Assembly: GCF_022138605.1 (NCBI RefSeq)
Contig: NZ_JACBFS010000003.1
Span: 1 to 64,000 of the forward strand
Reading direction: 5' to 3'
From: Xanthobacter sp. NM-25
GTDB lineage: Bacteria; Pseudomonadota; Alphaproteobacteria; Rhizobiales; Xanthobacteraceae
Length of the DNA stretch: 64,000 nt
Of the stretch, positions 1 through 7,195 are shown piece after piece. A program made the position numbers and the translations under genes. Within the stretch, counting starts at the first letter, position 1. Each line of letters opens with the position of its first letter. The notes under the pieces were generated by a model, which was not told the origin of the DNA, did no database searches, and worked only from the letters and a program-made list of their open reading frames with translations.

Positions 1-28
1 CACTGCTTCAAACAGTGAAGCGGTGCCT

Positions 29-460
29 CTACACCGCCTCCCAGACGCGGTTCAGGATCTGTGCGGCGAGCGCTGCCTTGTCCTGCGGCAGGAAGCGCCC
101 ATAGTGCTTGGCCACCATGTCAGGCGTATCCTGGATGGCGTAGCTCGCCTGCACATAGGAGCCGGTCTGCTTCAGGATATGGGTGGCGAGCACATCGCGG
201 ATATTGTGTGGGCCGTGCGGCAGTAGCCCCTTGATCGCGCCGCGATCCGTATAGGGATTATGGATGCCGTAGCGCTGGATTGCGAGCCGCCAGGCCTCAT
301 GGAAGGTATTCTGGCAATAGGCGGCATCCTTTCTGGTGAGTTTCACCGTCTTCACGAACAGCGTCCCAGGATCGGCAGCGTTCTTCAGCAGTGCTCTCCG
401 GTGCCGGTCGATGTAGACGTCGAGATAGTGGTAGATCCCATTGCGCTCGATTAGATCGAC
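29..460 (-). pseudogene. Truncated phage-type integrase (tyrosine recombinase) C-terminus
   Basis: The reverse strand reads as a coherent recombinase C-terminus from about 460 down to a stop at 29-31, including the stretch HGPHNIRDVLATHIL and an AKHYGRFLPQ tail that resembles the catalytic H/R and Y regions of tyrosine recombinases. In frame upstream there is a TAG (461-463) and then unrelated sequence, so the N-terminal DNA-binding part is missing. The best in-frame start near 355 is a GTG with no support. It lies downstream of conjugation-gene remnants on the same strand, so it is probably debris of an integrative element. The catalytic assignment rests on pattern only. Confidence 0.6.
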
Positions 461-518
461 CTACAACGTCCGGCTTCGAACACCTCGTCAATGTCTATAT
501 CTGGCGGGGGCCCCTTTC

Positions 519-956
519 TCACGCTTTATAAACGCCGCTGTCCTCAGAAACCTCATGCGCCAGCGTCGGCCCCTTCGCGAGCCGCCGCCCAAGCGCCGCG
601 ACGAACGCCTCGTACCGCTCCCCCGCCTTGGTTCGCGCGGCCTGGACCGCAGGCTCCGGCAATGCCGACGTGGTGGCCAGCCAGAACCGCACGAACACCG
701 CGAGTGTCTCGACTGAGATGCCGAGGTCCCGCTCCAGCCGGGCCATCCGACGGTCCATCTGGTCAAGGCGTTTGGCGATTGCAGCTTCCCGCTGCTCCGC
801 GGCGTCCGGCGACAGGAAGGACGCGATGGCCGCCTCGGCGATCAGGGACTGAGGCTCGCCGCGCCGCGCGGCATAGTCGCCCAACAACCCCATCGTCGTC
901 GGATCCAGATAGACCGAGATCTGAGCCTTCTTCTTGCGTGGGGTCATCACCATCAC
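519..956 (-). CDS. CopG-like ribbon-helix-helix protein of a conjugation (trb) region
   Basis: A 145-residue protein with a basic start (TPRKKKAQ), then a short predicted strand (ISVYLDP) and two helices typical of CopG/RHH DNA-binding proteins, followed by a long helical tail (residues 60-110). In alphaproteobacterial Ti-type conjugation loci a protein of this kind sits between traG and trbB. Here it follows the traG tail with an ATGA overlap (start 956, traG stop 953), which supports the start and the identity. The expected trbB is absent downstream; an integrase fragment lies there instead. It is probably a stranded regulatory gene of a decayed element, possibly still translatable. Confidence 0.6.
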   Translation of the reverse strand: MMVMTPRKKKAQISVYLDPTTMGLLGDYAARRGEPQSLIAEAAIASFLSPDAAEQREAAIAKRLDQMDRRMARLERDLGISVETLAVFVRFWLATTSALPEPAVQAARTKAGERYEAFVAALGRRLAKGPTLAHEVSEDSGVYKA

Positions 957-1433
957 AGCTCCATGCCATCATTGGGATCGAGCGAGACCTGACGCGCGAC
1001 GCCCTGCATGACGCCCGTTATGCGACTGGTCCGGGCCACGTCGTCTTCAGTCTCATCGACCAGATCGATCTCGAACTCGTTCCGCACTTGCTGCGACGTC
1101 TCCACCGTCTCTACTCGTGCAAGCTCCGGCTGGCGCCGTTGCTCCGAACCTGTGGTGTCCTCATCGTCACCGCCCTCGACCATCAGGCTCAGCTGTGACG
1201 GCGCGGGCAGCGGCAAGACGGTCCAGTCGTCGGGCGGGCGATCGCGAGGTGCCGAAAGCTCCGGTGGGTGCAGAAGCCGCTCCCTGAACCGATCATCCTC
1301 ATAGTACCGCGCCTTCTTCGCGCGGATGGGCGGCGTACCGGCCACCATGACGATCTCGTCGACCGGAGAAAGCTGCATCACCTCGCCCGGAGTCAGAAGT
1401 GGGCGCGCAGTCTCTGAGCGGGACACCATGAGA
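953..1433 (-). pseudogene. traG: traG (VirD4-type coupling protein) C-terminal fragment
   Basis: The reverse reading frame from the IS boundary at 1433 to the stop at 953 contains SRSETARPLLTPGEVMQL and GTPPIRAKKARYYEDDRF, which match the conserved C-terminal end of TraG/VirD4 coupling ATPases of Ti-type conjugation systems. The ATPase core with Walker A and B is missing, because the gene is cut at its 5' side by the insertion sequence that starts at 1434. The apparent first nine codons of the open frame come from the IS terminal repeat. It shares ATGA coupling with the CopG-like gene. Non-functional remnant. Confidence 0.7.
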
Positions 1434-1458
1434 TGAGCTGCTGCCGGTTTCATGGACA
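1434..1458 (+). repeat. Left terminal inverted repeat of the IS3-family element
   Basis: 25 bp beginning TGAGCTGCTGCCGG. It pairs with 2649-2673 with 23 of 25 positions matching. The TG..CA ends are typical of the IS3 family. Confidence 0.9.
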
Positions 1459-1471
1459 CGAAGATAAGATC

Positions 1472-1786
1472 GTGACCAAGGACCTGGAGTGGAGATATGA
1501 CGAGACGGAAGTTCAGCGCGAGTTCAAAGTTGAGGCCGTCAGGCTTGTGACGGATGGGGGCGTTGCGGTGGCGCAGGCGGTCCGGGACCTCGATGTGGCG
1601 GAGAGCGTGCTGCGCCGCTGGATGCGGGAACTGACCGCGACCCCGGCCACAGCATTTCCTGGGAACGGGCAGATGCGGGCTGACCTGGCCGAGATTGCTG
1701 CCTTGAAGAAAGAGGTCGCCCGGCTTCGGGCGGAGCGTGACATCCTCAAGAAGGCGGCGGCTTTTTTCGCGCGCGAGGCGATATGA
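1472..1786 (+). CDS. IS3-family transposase OrfA, possibly frameshifted near its start
   Basis: Helix-turn-helix protein with REFKVEAVRLVTDGG at its N-terminus and a leucine-zipper-like coiled coil (AEIAALKKEVARLRAERDILKKAAAFF) at the C-terminus, as usual for IS3 OrfA. It binds the IS ends. The start is uncertain. The frame is open from a GTG at 1472, or even from an ATG that uses one flanking base. The best ribosome site (GGAG repeats) precedes an ATG at 1497 in another frame that reads MTRRKF, the usual OrfA start, so one base seems to be lost around 1512-1518. The stop overlaps orfB by ATGA. Confidence 0.7.
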   Translation: MTKDLEWRYDETEVQREFKVEAVRLVTDGGVAVAQAVRDLDVAESVLRRWMRELTATPATAFPGNGQMRADLAEIAALKKEVARLRAERDILKKAAAFFAREAI

Positions 1787-2643
1787 GGTTCGCCTTCATC
1801 GCCAAACACCGCCACATCTGGCCGGTCAGCTGGCTCTGCGATGTCCTGGAGGTCTCGCGCTCAGGCTTCCATGCCTGGTTCAATCGCCCGACCAGCACCC
1901 GCGAGCTCCATGACGCGAAGCTCGTCACAGCGATCGAGGCGAGCTTCAGGGCCAGCGACCGGACCTACGGCGCGCGCCGCGTCTGGCGCGATGTTCTGGA
2001 AGAAGGGCTGGCCTGCGGGCTGCACCGCATCGAACGGCTGATGCGCGTCAATGCCATGAGGGCGCGGCCCAGGCGGCGCGGCACGCCGAAGGATGATGGC
2101 GAACGCTCGGTCATCGCCGGCAACATCCTTGATCGCGACTTCCAGGCCGACCGGCCGAACCAGAAGTGGCTGGCTGACTTCACCTATATCTGGACCGCGG
2201 ACGGCTGGCTTTACGTCGCTGCCGTCCTCGACCTGTTTTCCCGGCGTGTCGTTGGCTGGTCCATGAAGGCCGAGCGGGATGCCTCCCTGGTCATGGATGC
2301 GCTGATGATGGCAGTCTCGCGACGTGGCAAGGCCGACGCTCTGCTTCATCACCCGGACCAGGGATCGCAATATACAAGCGTGCAGTGTCAACCGCTTTTG
2401 GCCGATAACGGCATCACCTGTTCGATGGGCCGGGCCGGGCACGTCTGGGACAATTCGGCGATGGAGAGCTTTTTCTCGTCGTTGAAGACCGGACGGGCGG
2501 CCCGTAAGGTTTACCGCAGCCGTCACGAGGCGCGCGCCGATGTCTTCGACTACATCGAGCGCTTCTACAACCCGCGCAGGCGGCATTCGAAACTGGGTTA
2601 CCTCAGCCCCACGGAGTTCGAGGCGCGCACCATGCTAGCTTAA
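1783..2643 (+). CDS. IS3-family transposase OrfB (DDE integrase core)
   Basis: 286-residue catalytic subunit of the element. The N-terminal HTH_21-like region (residues 1-100) is followed by the rve integrase core: first Asp in WLADFTYIW (about residue 131), second in LHHPDQGSQY (about 195), and Glu in DNSAMESFFSSLK (about 230), giving the DD35E triad. The C-terminal ends with YNPRRRHSKLGYLSPTEFE, standard for this family. It begins in the ATGA overlap with orfA, suggesting coupled translation rather than the -1 frameshift used by many IS3 relatives. It appears intact, so the element could move if OrfA is functional. Confidence 0.93.
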   Translation: MRFAFIAKHRHIWPVSWLCDVLEVSRSGFHAWFNRPTSTRELHDAKLVTAIEASFRASDRTYGARRVWRDVLEEGLACGLHRIERLMRVNAMRARPRRRGTPKDDGERSVIAGNILDRDFQADRPNQKWLADFTYIWTADGWLYVAAVLDLFSRRVVGWSMKAERDASLVMDALMMAVSRRGKADALLHHPDQGSQYTSVQCQPLLADNGITCSMGRAGHVWDNSAMESFFSSLKTGRAARKVYRSRHEARADVFDYIERFYNPRRRHSKLGYLSPTEFEARTMLA

Positions 2644-3524
2644 CCCGCTGTCCACGAAGCCGGCAGCAGCTCACCATGGTAAATTTGGCGTAGGCTTTCT
2701 CCAAGGCCGTTTTCTTCAGTCTGTAAGCCGTACAGCAGGCCGATCTCGCGCTGCAGGTCGAAATCGAATAGGCGGACAAATCGCACGGCTTCGCTTTGAA
2801 AGCTCTCAGGCATCATGCCGACCCCCATTCCTGAGCGAACCAGCGACAGCATGCGTTCGTCGCTGTCCGTCTTCAGGGCGAAATGCGGGCGCACCCCCTT
2901 CTGAGTGAAGAAGCGGCTGATTTCCGCCATCGCCTCACAATGCCGCCGGACCACCATGCGATCACCGGCGAGTTGCTCGGCATGAATGCAATCGGCTTCT
3001 GCCAAGCGATGATCGAGTGGCAACACCAACAAGTAACGCTCAGTGACCAAGGGGGCGCAGCGAAAGCGTGCATGATGCGGACGTAGCACCGTCAAAGCGA
3101 CATCGAGACGCCCACGATCCAGTCGGTCAATAAGATCACGCTCGCTGCCGTCGAATATCTCTAATGTTTCAGTGCTTTGCCGCCGTGCGTGAAGCAGGAC
3201 GAGTCTTTCGACAATTGCGGTTGGGACTGTTGAGAGAATGCCAAATCGTAGCACCCGTGGTTCGGAAGTGCCCTTCAACTCTTGCACGGCCAAATCGAAT
3301 TCGGCCGCGATGCGCCGTGCCCTGATCAAGAAGCGGCTGCCGGAGGGTGTCAGCGTCACGGATCGCTTATTGCGCTCGAAAAGCCGATTGCCAAGCTTCT
3401 CCTCCAGCTTTGCGATCCCGGCCGACAAAGTGGGTTGGGTTACCCCAACGCGGTTGGCGGCACGGGTGAAATTCCCCAGTTCCGCGACCGCGAGGAAGTA
3501 GCGCAGCTGATACTGATCAATCAT
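2640..3524 (-). CDS. LysR-family regulator with IS-derived C-terminus
   Basis: 294 residues: an N-terminal winged HTH (residues 3-62, LRYFLAVAELGNFTRAANRVGVTQPTLSAGI read in pieces) and a LysR substrate-binding domain (residues 90-285). It is divergent from a crotonase and acyl-CoA dehydrogenase pair, which it probably controls. A dyad of LysR type overlaps its own start codon, consistent with autoregulation. The last ten or so codons and the stop lie inside the right end of the IS3 element, so the original C-terminus has been replaced. The effector domain is otherwise full length, so function may be kept. Confidence 0.88.
   Translation of the reverse strand: MIDQYQLRYFLAVAELGNFTRAANRVGVTQPTLSAGIAKLEEKLGNRLFERNKRSVTLTPSGSRFLIRARRIAAEFDLAVQELKGTSEPRVLRFGILSTVPTAIVERLVLLHARRQSTETLEIFDGSERDLIDRLDRGRLDVALTVLRPHHARFRCAPLVTERYLLVLPLDHRLAEADCIHAEQLAGDRMVVRRHCEAMAEISRFFTQKGVRPHFALKTDSDERMLSLVRSGMGVGMMPESFQSEAVRFVRLFDFDLQREIGLLYGLQTEENGLGESLRQIYHGELLPASWTAG
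2649..2673 (-). repeat. Right terminal inverted repeat of the IS3-family element
   Basis: 25 bp whose reverse complement begins TGAGCTGCTGCCGG, differing from the left repeat at two positions. It also encodes the last roughly ten codons of the neighbouring lysR gene on the reverse strand. Confidence 0.9.
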
Positions 3525-3541
3525 AGACGCTGTCTATCATA
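3519..3541. promoter_or_regulatory. LysR-type operator (ATAG-N7-CTAT)
   Basis: The perfect dyad ATAGAC-GCT-GTCTAT at 3523-3537 contains the T-N11-A form ATAG-N7-CTAT typical of LysR binding sites. It overlaps the ATG of the lysR gene (3522-3524) and lies about 90 bp upstream of the crotonase start at 3626. This fits autorepression and divergent activation. Confidence 0.7.
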
Positions 3542-3625
3542 AGGGCGTTGATCTTTCAATTTCTCATGGAAAGGCGGCTTGGCTAGTGTCGATCCATTCC
3601 TCCTTTATCTGACTAGGACGCTGAC

Positions 3626-4420
3626 ATGAACGCTTCGAAAGACGGGCCAGCCATTCTCGTTGAACGCGAAGGTCCGGTCATGCGCGTCACTCTCAATCGC
3701 CCGTCAGCCGGCAACGCCATCACCCGCTCCATGGCTCACGAACTGATGCAAGCGGTGACGGCGGCGGAGGCGGATCCTGCCGTTCGCTGTGTGCTGGTCA
3801 CGGGCCAGGGCAAATACTTTTGCGTGGGTGGCGATCTTGGCGAATTTCCCGGGTCGGGCCCGGATCTGCGGATCTATTTGAGGGAGTTAACCACCTATCT
3901 GCACGCCGCGCTCTCGATGCTGCTTAAGATGGAAAAGCCCTTGGTCACAGCGATCAATGGACCTGTAGCAGGCGGGGGGCTCGGCTTAGCGCTCCTCGGT
4001 GACGTCGTGATCGCCGCGCAATCGTCCCACTTCACGACTGCATATAGGACGATTGGAGTTACCCCCGATGGAGGATCTACGTGGATCCTTCCGAGGCTGG
4101 TCGGACTTCGCAGGGCACAGGACATGCTGATATCCAACAAGCGCATCACGGCCAACGAAGCGGTTGATATCGGGCTTGTATCCCGAACCGTCGAAGACGG
4201 AGCGCTTTCTACGGCGGCGACGGAAGTGGCGCAGGAACTCGCTCACTTCAATACCTTCGCTTTGAGTGGGACGCGCAAATTGCTTCTCTCGAGCTATGGG
4301 AACTCACCCGAGGCACAAATGGAACTTGAATCGAACATGATTGCGATTTCCGCAGATTCTGCTGGCGGGCAAGAAGGCATTCAGGCGTTCTTGGGAAAGC
4401 GCAAACCAAAGTTCCACTAG
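3626..4420 (+). CDS. Enoyl-CoA hydratase/isomerase (PaaG-like crotonase)
   Basis: 264-residue crotonase-fold enzyme acting on CoA thioesters. The oxyanion-hole motifs are visible (GKYFCVGGDLGEF near residue 70, INGPVAGGGLGLAL near 115). The hydratase glutamates of classical enoyl-CoA hydratase are not conserved: the region reads HFTTAYRTIGVTPDGGSTW, with the Asp of the PDGG motif found in PaaG-like isomerases. An isomerase, or hydratase of an unusual substrate, is therefore more likely than a standard FadB-type hydratase. Ribosome site AGGA is 7 bases before ATG. It precedes the acyl-CoA dehydrogenase gene, and both probably respond to the divergent LysR protein. Confidence 0.85.
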   Translation: MNASKDGPAILVEREGPVMRVTLNRPSAGNAITRSMAHELMQAVTAAEADPAVRCVLVTGQGKYFCVGGDLGEFPGSGPDLRIYLRELTTYLHAALSMLLKMEKPLVTAINGPVAGGGLGLALLGDVVIAAQSSHFTTAYRTIGVTPDGGSTWILPRLVGLRRAQDMLISNKRITANEAVDIGLVSRTVEDGALSTAATEVAQELAHFNTFALSGTRKLLLSSYGNSPEAQMELESNMIAISADSAGGQEGIQAFLGKRKPKFH

Positions 4421-4623
4421 GCGCGATATCTGCGGTGTTGGGGGAGCCCACTGGCCTGTCGGAGAAACCGGCGCACGAGCTTCACTTTCGCACAAGCGCG
4501 CGTGTTTTCAACCGAGGCCGGCCTTAGCTCGTTGTGGTGAAGAAAGCCAAGGGTACAGGATCTAACGAGCGTGTGATCGCTTTTAAAATCAATATTGGGC
4601 CGCCGGCCGCAGTGGAGGATGCG

Positions 4624-5796
4624 ATGCTTCAGAACTCGCTGAAAGAGTTCAATTTCGACCTCGGTGAGACCGCCGATGCGATCCGCGACACCGTCCATGC
4701 CTTCGCGCAGGAGAAGATTGCCCCCCGCGCCGAGGAGATCGACAGGACGAACCAGTTTCCTCGGGACCTGTGGCCGGAAATGGGCGCACTCGGCCTGCAC
4801 GGAATTACCGTAGAAGAGGAGTATGGCGGCGCCGGCCTCGGCTATCTCGAGCATTGCGTTGCAGTCGAGGAGGTTTCGCGCGCTTCGGCCTCTGTCGGGC
4901 TCTCCTACGGAGCCCATTCTAACCTCTGCATCAATCAGATCCGCCGCAACGGCACGGAAGAGCAGAAGCGGAGATACTTGCCGAGGCTGATCTCGGGCGA
5001 GCATGTCGGCGCGCTCGCCATGTCGGAGCCAGGCTCCGGCTCTGATGTCGTCTCGATGAGGACAGCGGCGCTGAAAAAGGGCGACCGTTATGTCCTCACC
5101 GGTAACAAGATGTGGATCACCAATGGCCCTGTCGCTGAGACGCTGGTGGTTTACGCCAAGACCGATCCCCACGCAGGCCAGCACGGCATCACCGCCTTCC
5201 TGATCGAGAAGGGCATGAAGGGCTTCTCGACCCACCAGAAGCTCGATAAGCTGGGCATGCGCGGCTCCGACACCTGCGAACTCGTCTTTGAGGAGTGCGA
5301 GGTGCCGGAGGAGAATGTGCTTGGTTCGGTCGGGCGTGGCGTCAAGGTGCTGATGAGCGGGCTCGACTATGAGCGTGTCGTGCTCTCGGCCGGTCCGCTC
5401 GGCATCATGCAAGCTGCGATGGACATCGTGCTGCCTTATATTCACGAGCGCAAGCAGTTCGGTCAGCCGATCGGCGAGTTCCAACTCGTCCAAGGCAAGA
5501 TCGCCGACATGTATGTCACGATGAATTCCTGCAAGGCCTATGTCTACGCTGTCGCCAAGGCCTGCGACCGCGGAGAGACCACTCGCGAGGATGCCGCCGG
5601 TGCGATCTTGATCGCGGCCGAGAAGGCGACGCAGCTCGCGCTCGACGCCATTCAGCTCCTGGGGGGCAATGGCTACATCAACGACTATCCCACTGGCCGC
5701 CTGCTGCGCGACGCCAAGCTCTACGAGATCGGTGCTGGAACGAGCCAGATCAGGCGGATGTTGATCGGCCGAGAACTGTTCAAGAAAGCATCGTGA
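4624..5796 (+). CDS. Acyl-CoA dehydrogenase, isovaleryl-CoA dehydrogenase type
   Basis: 390-residue FAD flavoenzyme that introduces the 2,3 double bond into an acyl-CoA and passes electrons to ETF. Start 4624 is preferred over the longer frame from 4534 because GGAGG lies five bases upstream and the length then matches the family. The whole chain follows isovaleryl-CoA dehydrogenases: AMSEPGSGSDVVSM in the FAD-binding middle domain, catalytic Glu in GLDYERVVLSAGPLGIM (about residue 250), LLGGNGYINDYPTGRLLRDA and EIGAGTSQIRRMLIGREL at the end. No carboxylase or lyase of leucine catabolism is adjacent, so a branched acyl-CoA other than isovaleryl-CoA is possible. Confidence 0.9.
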   Translation: MLQNSLKEFNFDLGETADAIRDTVHAFAQEKIAPRAEEIDRTNQFPRDLWPEMGALGLHGITVEEEYGGAGLGYLEHCVAVEEVSRASASVGLSYGAHSNLCINQIRRNGTEEQKRRYLPRLISGEHVGALAMSEPGSGSDVVSMRTAALKKGDRYVLTGNKMWITNGPVAETLVVYAKTDPHAGQHGITAFLIEKGMKGFSTHQKLDKLGMRGSDTCELVFEECEVPEENVLGSVGRGVKVLMSGLDYERVVLSAGPLGIMQAAMDIVLPYIHERKQFGQPIGEFQLVQGKIADMYVTMNSCKAYVYAVAKACDRGETTREDAAGAILIAAEKATQLALDAIQLLGGNGYINDYPTGRLLRDAKLYEIGAGTSQIRRMLIGRELFKKAS

Positions 5797-5829
5797 ACAC
5801 GGGCGGGCAGGGCGTCATGAGGCAGCACT

Positions 5830-6186
5830 TTGCGATCGGGCACGGGAACCGTGCCGGACCGAGCGGCTGCTTCAGCCTTCGGCAAAAAGGCGGCCTACCT
5901 TCTTGCGGTGGCAATAGGCTCATCCTACGAGACCGTGCTGTTCCCGTTCGGCCCAGCCCCGTATGCGGGGATGGTCATGTTGGCTCCCGACAACGCATGG
6001 CACGTCCCCTGCATCGGAGACGAGGATCGACGCAGCATTCTCCGCGACTATTGGGGCTGCCTCCGCAACTTGGACCAACGGCCCCGGTTGGTCGTGCCCT
6101 CGCTGGATGCGTTCGATCCGCAGATGCGACTGCTTCAGCCGTGTCCCGCTTCTGCCGAGGCGGTGCGTTCTGCGTCGCCCCGGTAG
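5830..6186 (+). CDS. Hypothetical protein, doubtful
   Basis: An unrecognised 118-residue frame between the dehydrogenase and a minus-strand hydrolase. Residues 25-100 (LLAVAIGSSYETVLFPFGPAPYAG and onward) have protein-like composition and G/C-ending codons, but there is no clear ribosome site and no family I know. The rest of 5797-6232 shows nothing else. It may be a remnant or a chance frame. Confidence 0.3.
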   Translation: MRSGTGTVPDRAAASAFGKKAAYLLAVAIGSSYETVLFPFGPAPYAGMVMLAPDNAWHVPCIGDEDRRSILRDYWGCLRNLDQRPRLVVPSLDAFDPQMRLLQPCPASAEAVRSASPR

Positions 6187-6232
6187 AGTTGGAGGTGCAC
6201 CGTCACTCCGCCAGTATCGTTGGCCGAATAGA

Positions 6233-7123
6233 TCAGCAGCTTAGCGTCTCGTCCTCCGGTGCCCAGGGGAGTTCCAAAATTGCCGGCCAGGCGGCGGCCG
6301 AGCGCTTGGAGAAGATCTCGATGTGCCGCAGACAGGCCAGGCCGAATTCCGCAGGCGTCAGCGCGCGATAGGCGACGCGACCTTGCGGGAATGCATCAGC
6401 ATAGCGCCGGACGGCAGCCGGCGGGACGACCACGTCGTCCTCCATCGTCAGCATCCGCAAGGCCGGACCATTCATATGGAAGTCCGGCTCAGGCAGGCTT
6501 AGGCCGATATCGCCGTGAAAGAAGTCCCGCCGCGTGCACCACCTGCGCCATTGCCAATAGACCCCGGCGGGAAGGTCTTCCCCGAGGAGTAGCCGCTTGC
6601 CTGGCAGATAGCCCGCGAGCGACGTCCCGATGGGTCCCAGGGCGTACCAGAAGGCGAGGGCGAGAGGGCGGTAGCTCCAGGGGTGGTCGCTGACGTGGCC
6701 GAACCCCGCACCGACCGTGGTGATCCGCTCGACCCGGATATCATGCCTGCGGAATGGGAAGGCCAGTCCGCCAAGGGAATGACCCAGCACCCACAAGGGC
6801 CCTTGCGGGGCGATATCCACCAACGCGCGCTCGGCCGCCCCCTGGTCGCGGATCGCCCAATCCGCGAATGTGGCATCGCTCTCCCGCATCGGCCGATGCT
6901 GGGAGGCCCCGAAGTCGCGGTAGTCATAGGTGAGGACGCCGACCCCGTGCTCCGCGGCCCAGCTCGCGAAGGCCGCGTAATAGCGTTGCGGTACGCCGGT
7001 GGCACCATGGAGCACCATGTTCGCCCGCAACGGTCCCGTTGGGGGGAAGTAACAGGCCGCAAGCCCTGCGCCCTCCGCCTCGATGGTCATGCGCCGTTGT
7101 TCCGCGCCCTGAGCCTGCTCCAT
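6233..7123 (-). CDS. Alpha/beta-hydrolase (serine hydrolase)
   Basis: 296 residues with the alpha/beta-hydrolase signature: oxyanion HGATGVPQRYY (about residue 40), nucleophile elbow GHSLGG (about 115) and a late DDVVVPPAA acid-loop pattern (about 230) followed by a C-terminal His. This matches the Abhydrolase/serine aminopeptidase-like group seen across alphaproteobacteria; substrate unknown. GGAG six bases upstream supports the start at 7123. It is divergent from a TetR gene, and two operator palindromes lie directly upstream, so it is the likely regulated target. Confidence 0.85.
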   Translation of the reverse strand: MEQAQGAEQRRMTIEAEGAGLAACYFPPTGPLRANMVLHGATGVPQRYYAAFASWAAEHGVGVLTYDYRDFGASQHRPMRESDATFADWAIRDQGAAERALVDIAPQGPLWVLGHSLGGLAFPFRRHDIRVERITTVGAGFGHVSDHPWSYRPLALAFWYALGPIGTSLAGYLPGKRLLLGEDLPAGVYWQWRRWCTRRDFFHGDIGLSLPEPDFHMNGPALRMLTMEDDVVVPPAAVRRYADAFPQGRVAYRALTPAEFGLACLRHIEIFSKRSAAAWPAILELPWAPEDETLSC

Positions 7124-7135
7124 GCCCTACTCCAT

Positions 7136-7151
7136 TAGACCGTATGGTCCA
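7136..7151. promoter_or_regulatory. TetR operator, copy 1 (imperfect)
   Basis: TAGACCGTATGGTCCA, two changes from the perfect palindrome at 7161-7176. Centre-to-centre spacing to that copy is 25 bp. It lies 13 bp upstream of the hydrolase start. Confidence 0.7.
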
Positions 7152-7160
7152 ATGGAGTTA

Positions 7161-7176
7161 TAGACCATATGGTCTA
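7161..7176. promoter_or_regulatory. TetR operator, copy 2 (perfect palindrome)
   Basis: TAGACCATATGGTCTA is a perfect 16-bp palindrome 20 bp upstream of the tetR start. The TAGACC/GGTCTA half-sites resemble the boxes described for LmrA/YxaF-type TetR repressors of Bacillus, which fits the regulator encoded next to it. Confidence 0.85.
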
Positions 7177-7195
7177 GACAATATAGAGGTTCGAT

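Larger units (their letters stand above)
1434..2673 (+). mobile_element. IS3-family insertion sequence, complete with both ends
   Basis: A 1240-bp element bounded by 25-bp imperfect terminal inverted repeats (left TGAGCTGCTGCCGGTTTC..., right its near complement, two mismatches). It carries two consecutive frames, orfA and orfB, with the DDE integrase core in orfB. Flanking bases do not form a target duplication: the left flank ends in ATGAGA and the right flank starts CCATGG. Combined with a traG fragment on one side and a lysR gene on the other, this suggests an IS-mediated deletion or recombination after insertion. Confidence 0.9.

Noticed and set aside
1..17. CACTG..CAGTG hairpin at the window start as an att or tRNA end
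   Set aside because: Only 5-bp arms and no tRNA-like context; not enough evidence.
1008..1304. Plus-strand open frames over the traG tail and CopG-like gene
   Set aside because: They are antisense to frames with recognised motifs and have serine/arginine-rich shadow composition.
4417..5493. Long minus-strand frame (358 codons) opposite the acyl-CoA dehydrogenase
   Set aside because: Antisense shadow of a clearly homologous gene; composition rich in His, Arg and Asp, no ribosome site.
5793..6371. Plus-strand frame after the dehydrogenase
   Set aside because: Low-complexity Gly/Arg/Ser composition, overlaps another frame and the hydrolase gene; no motif.
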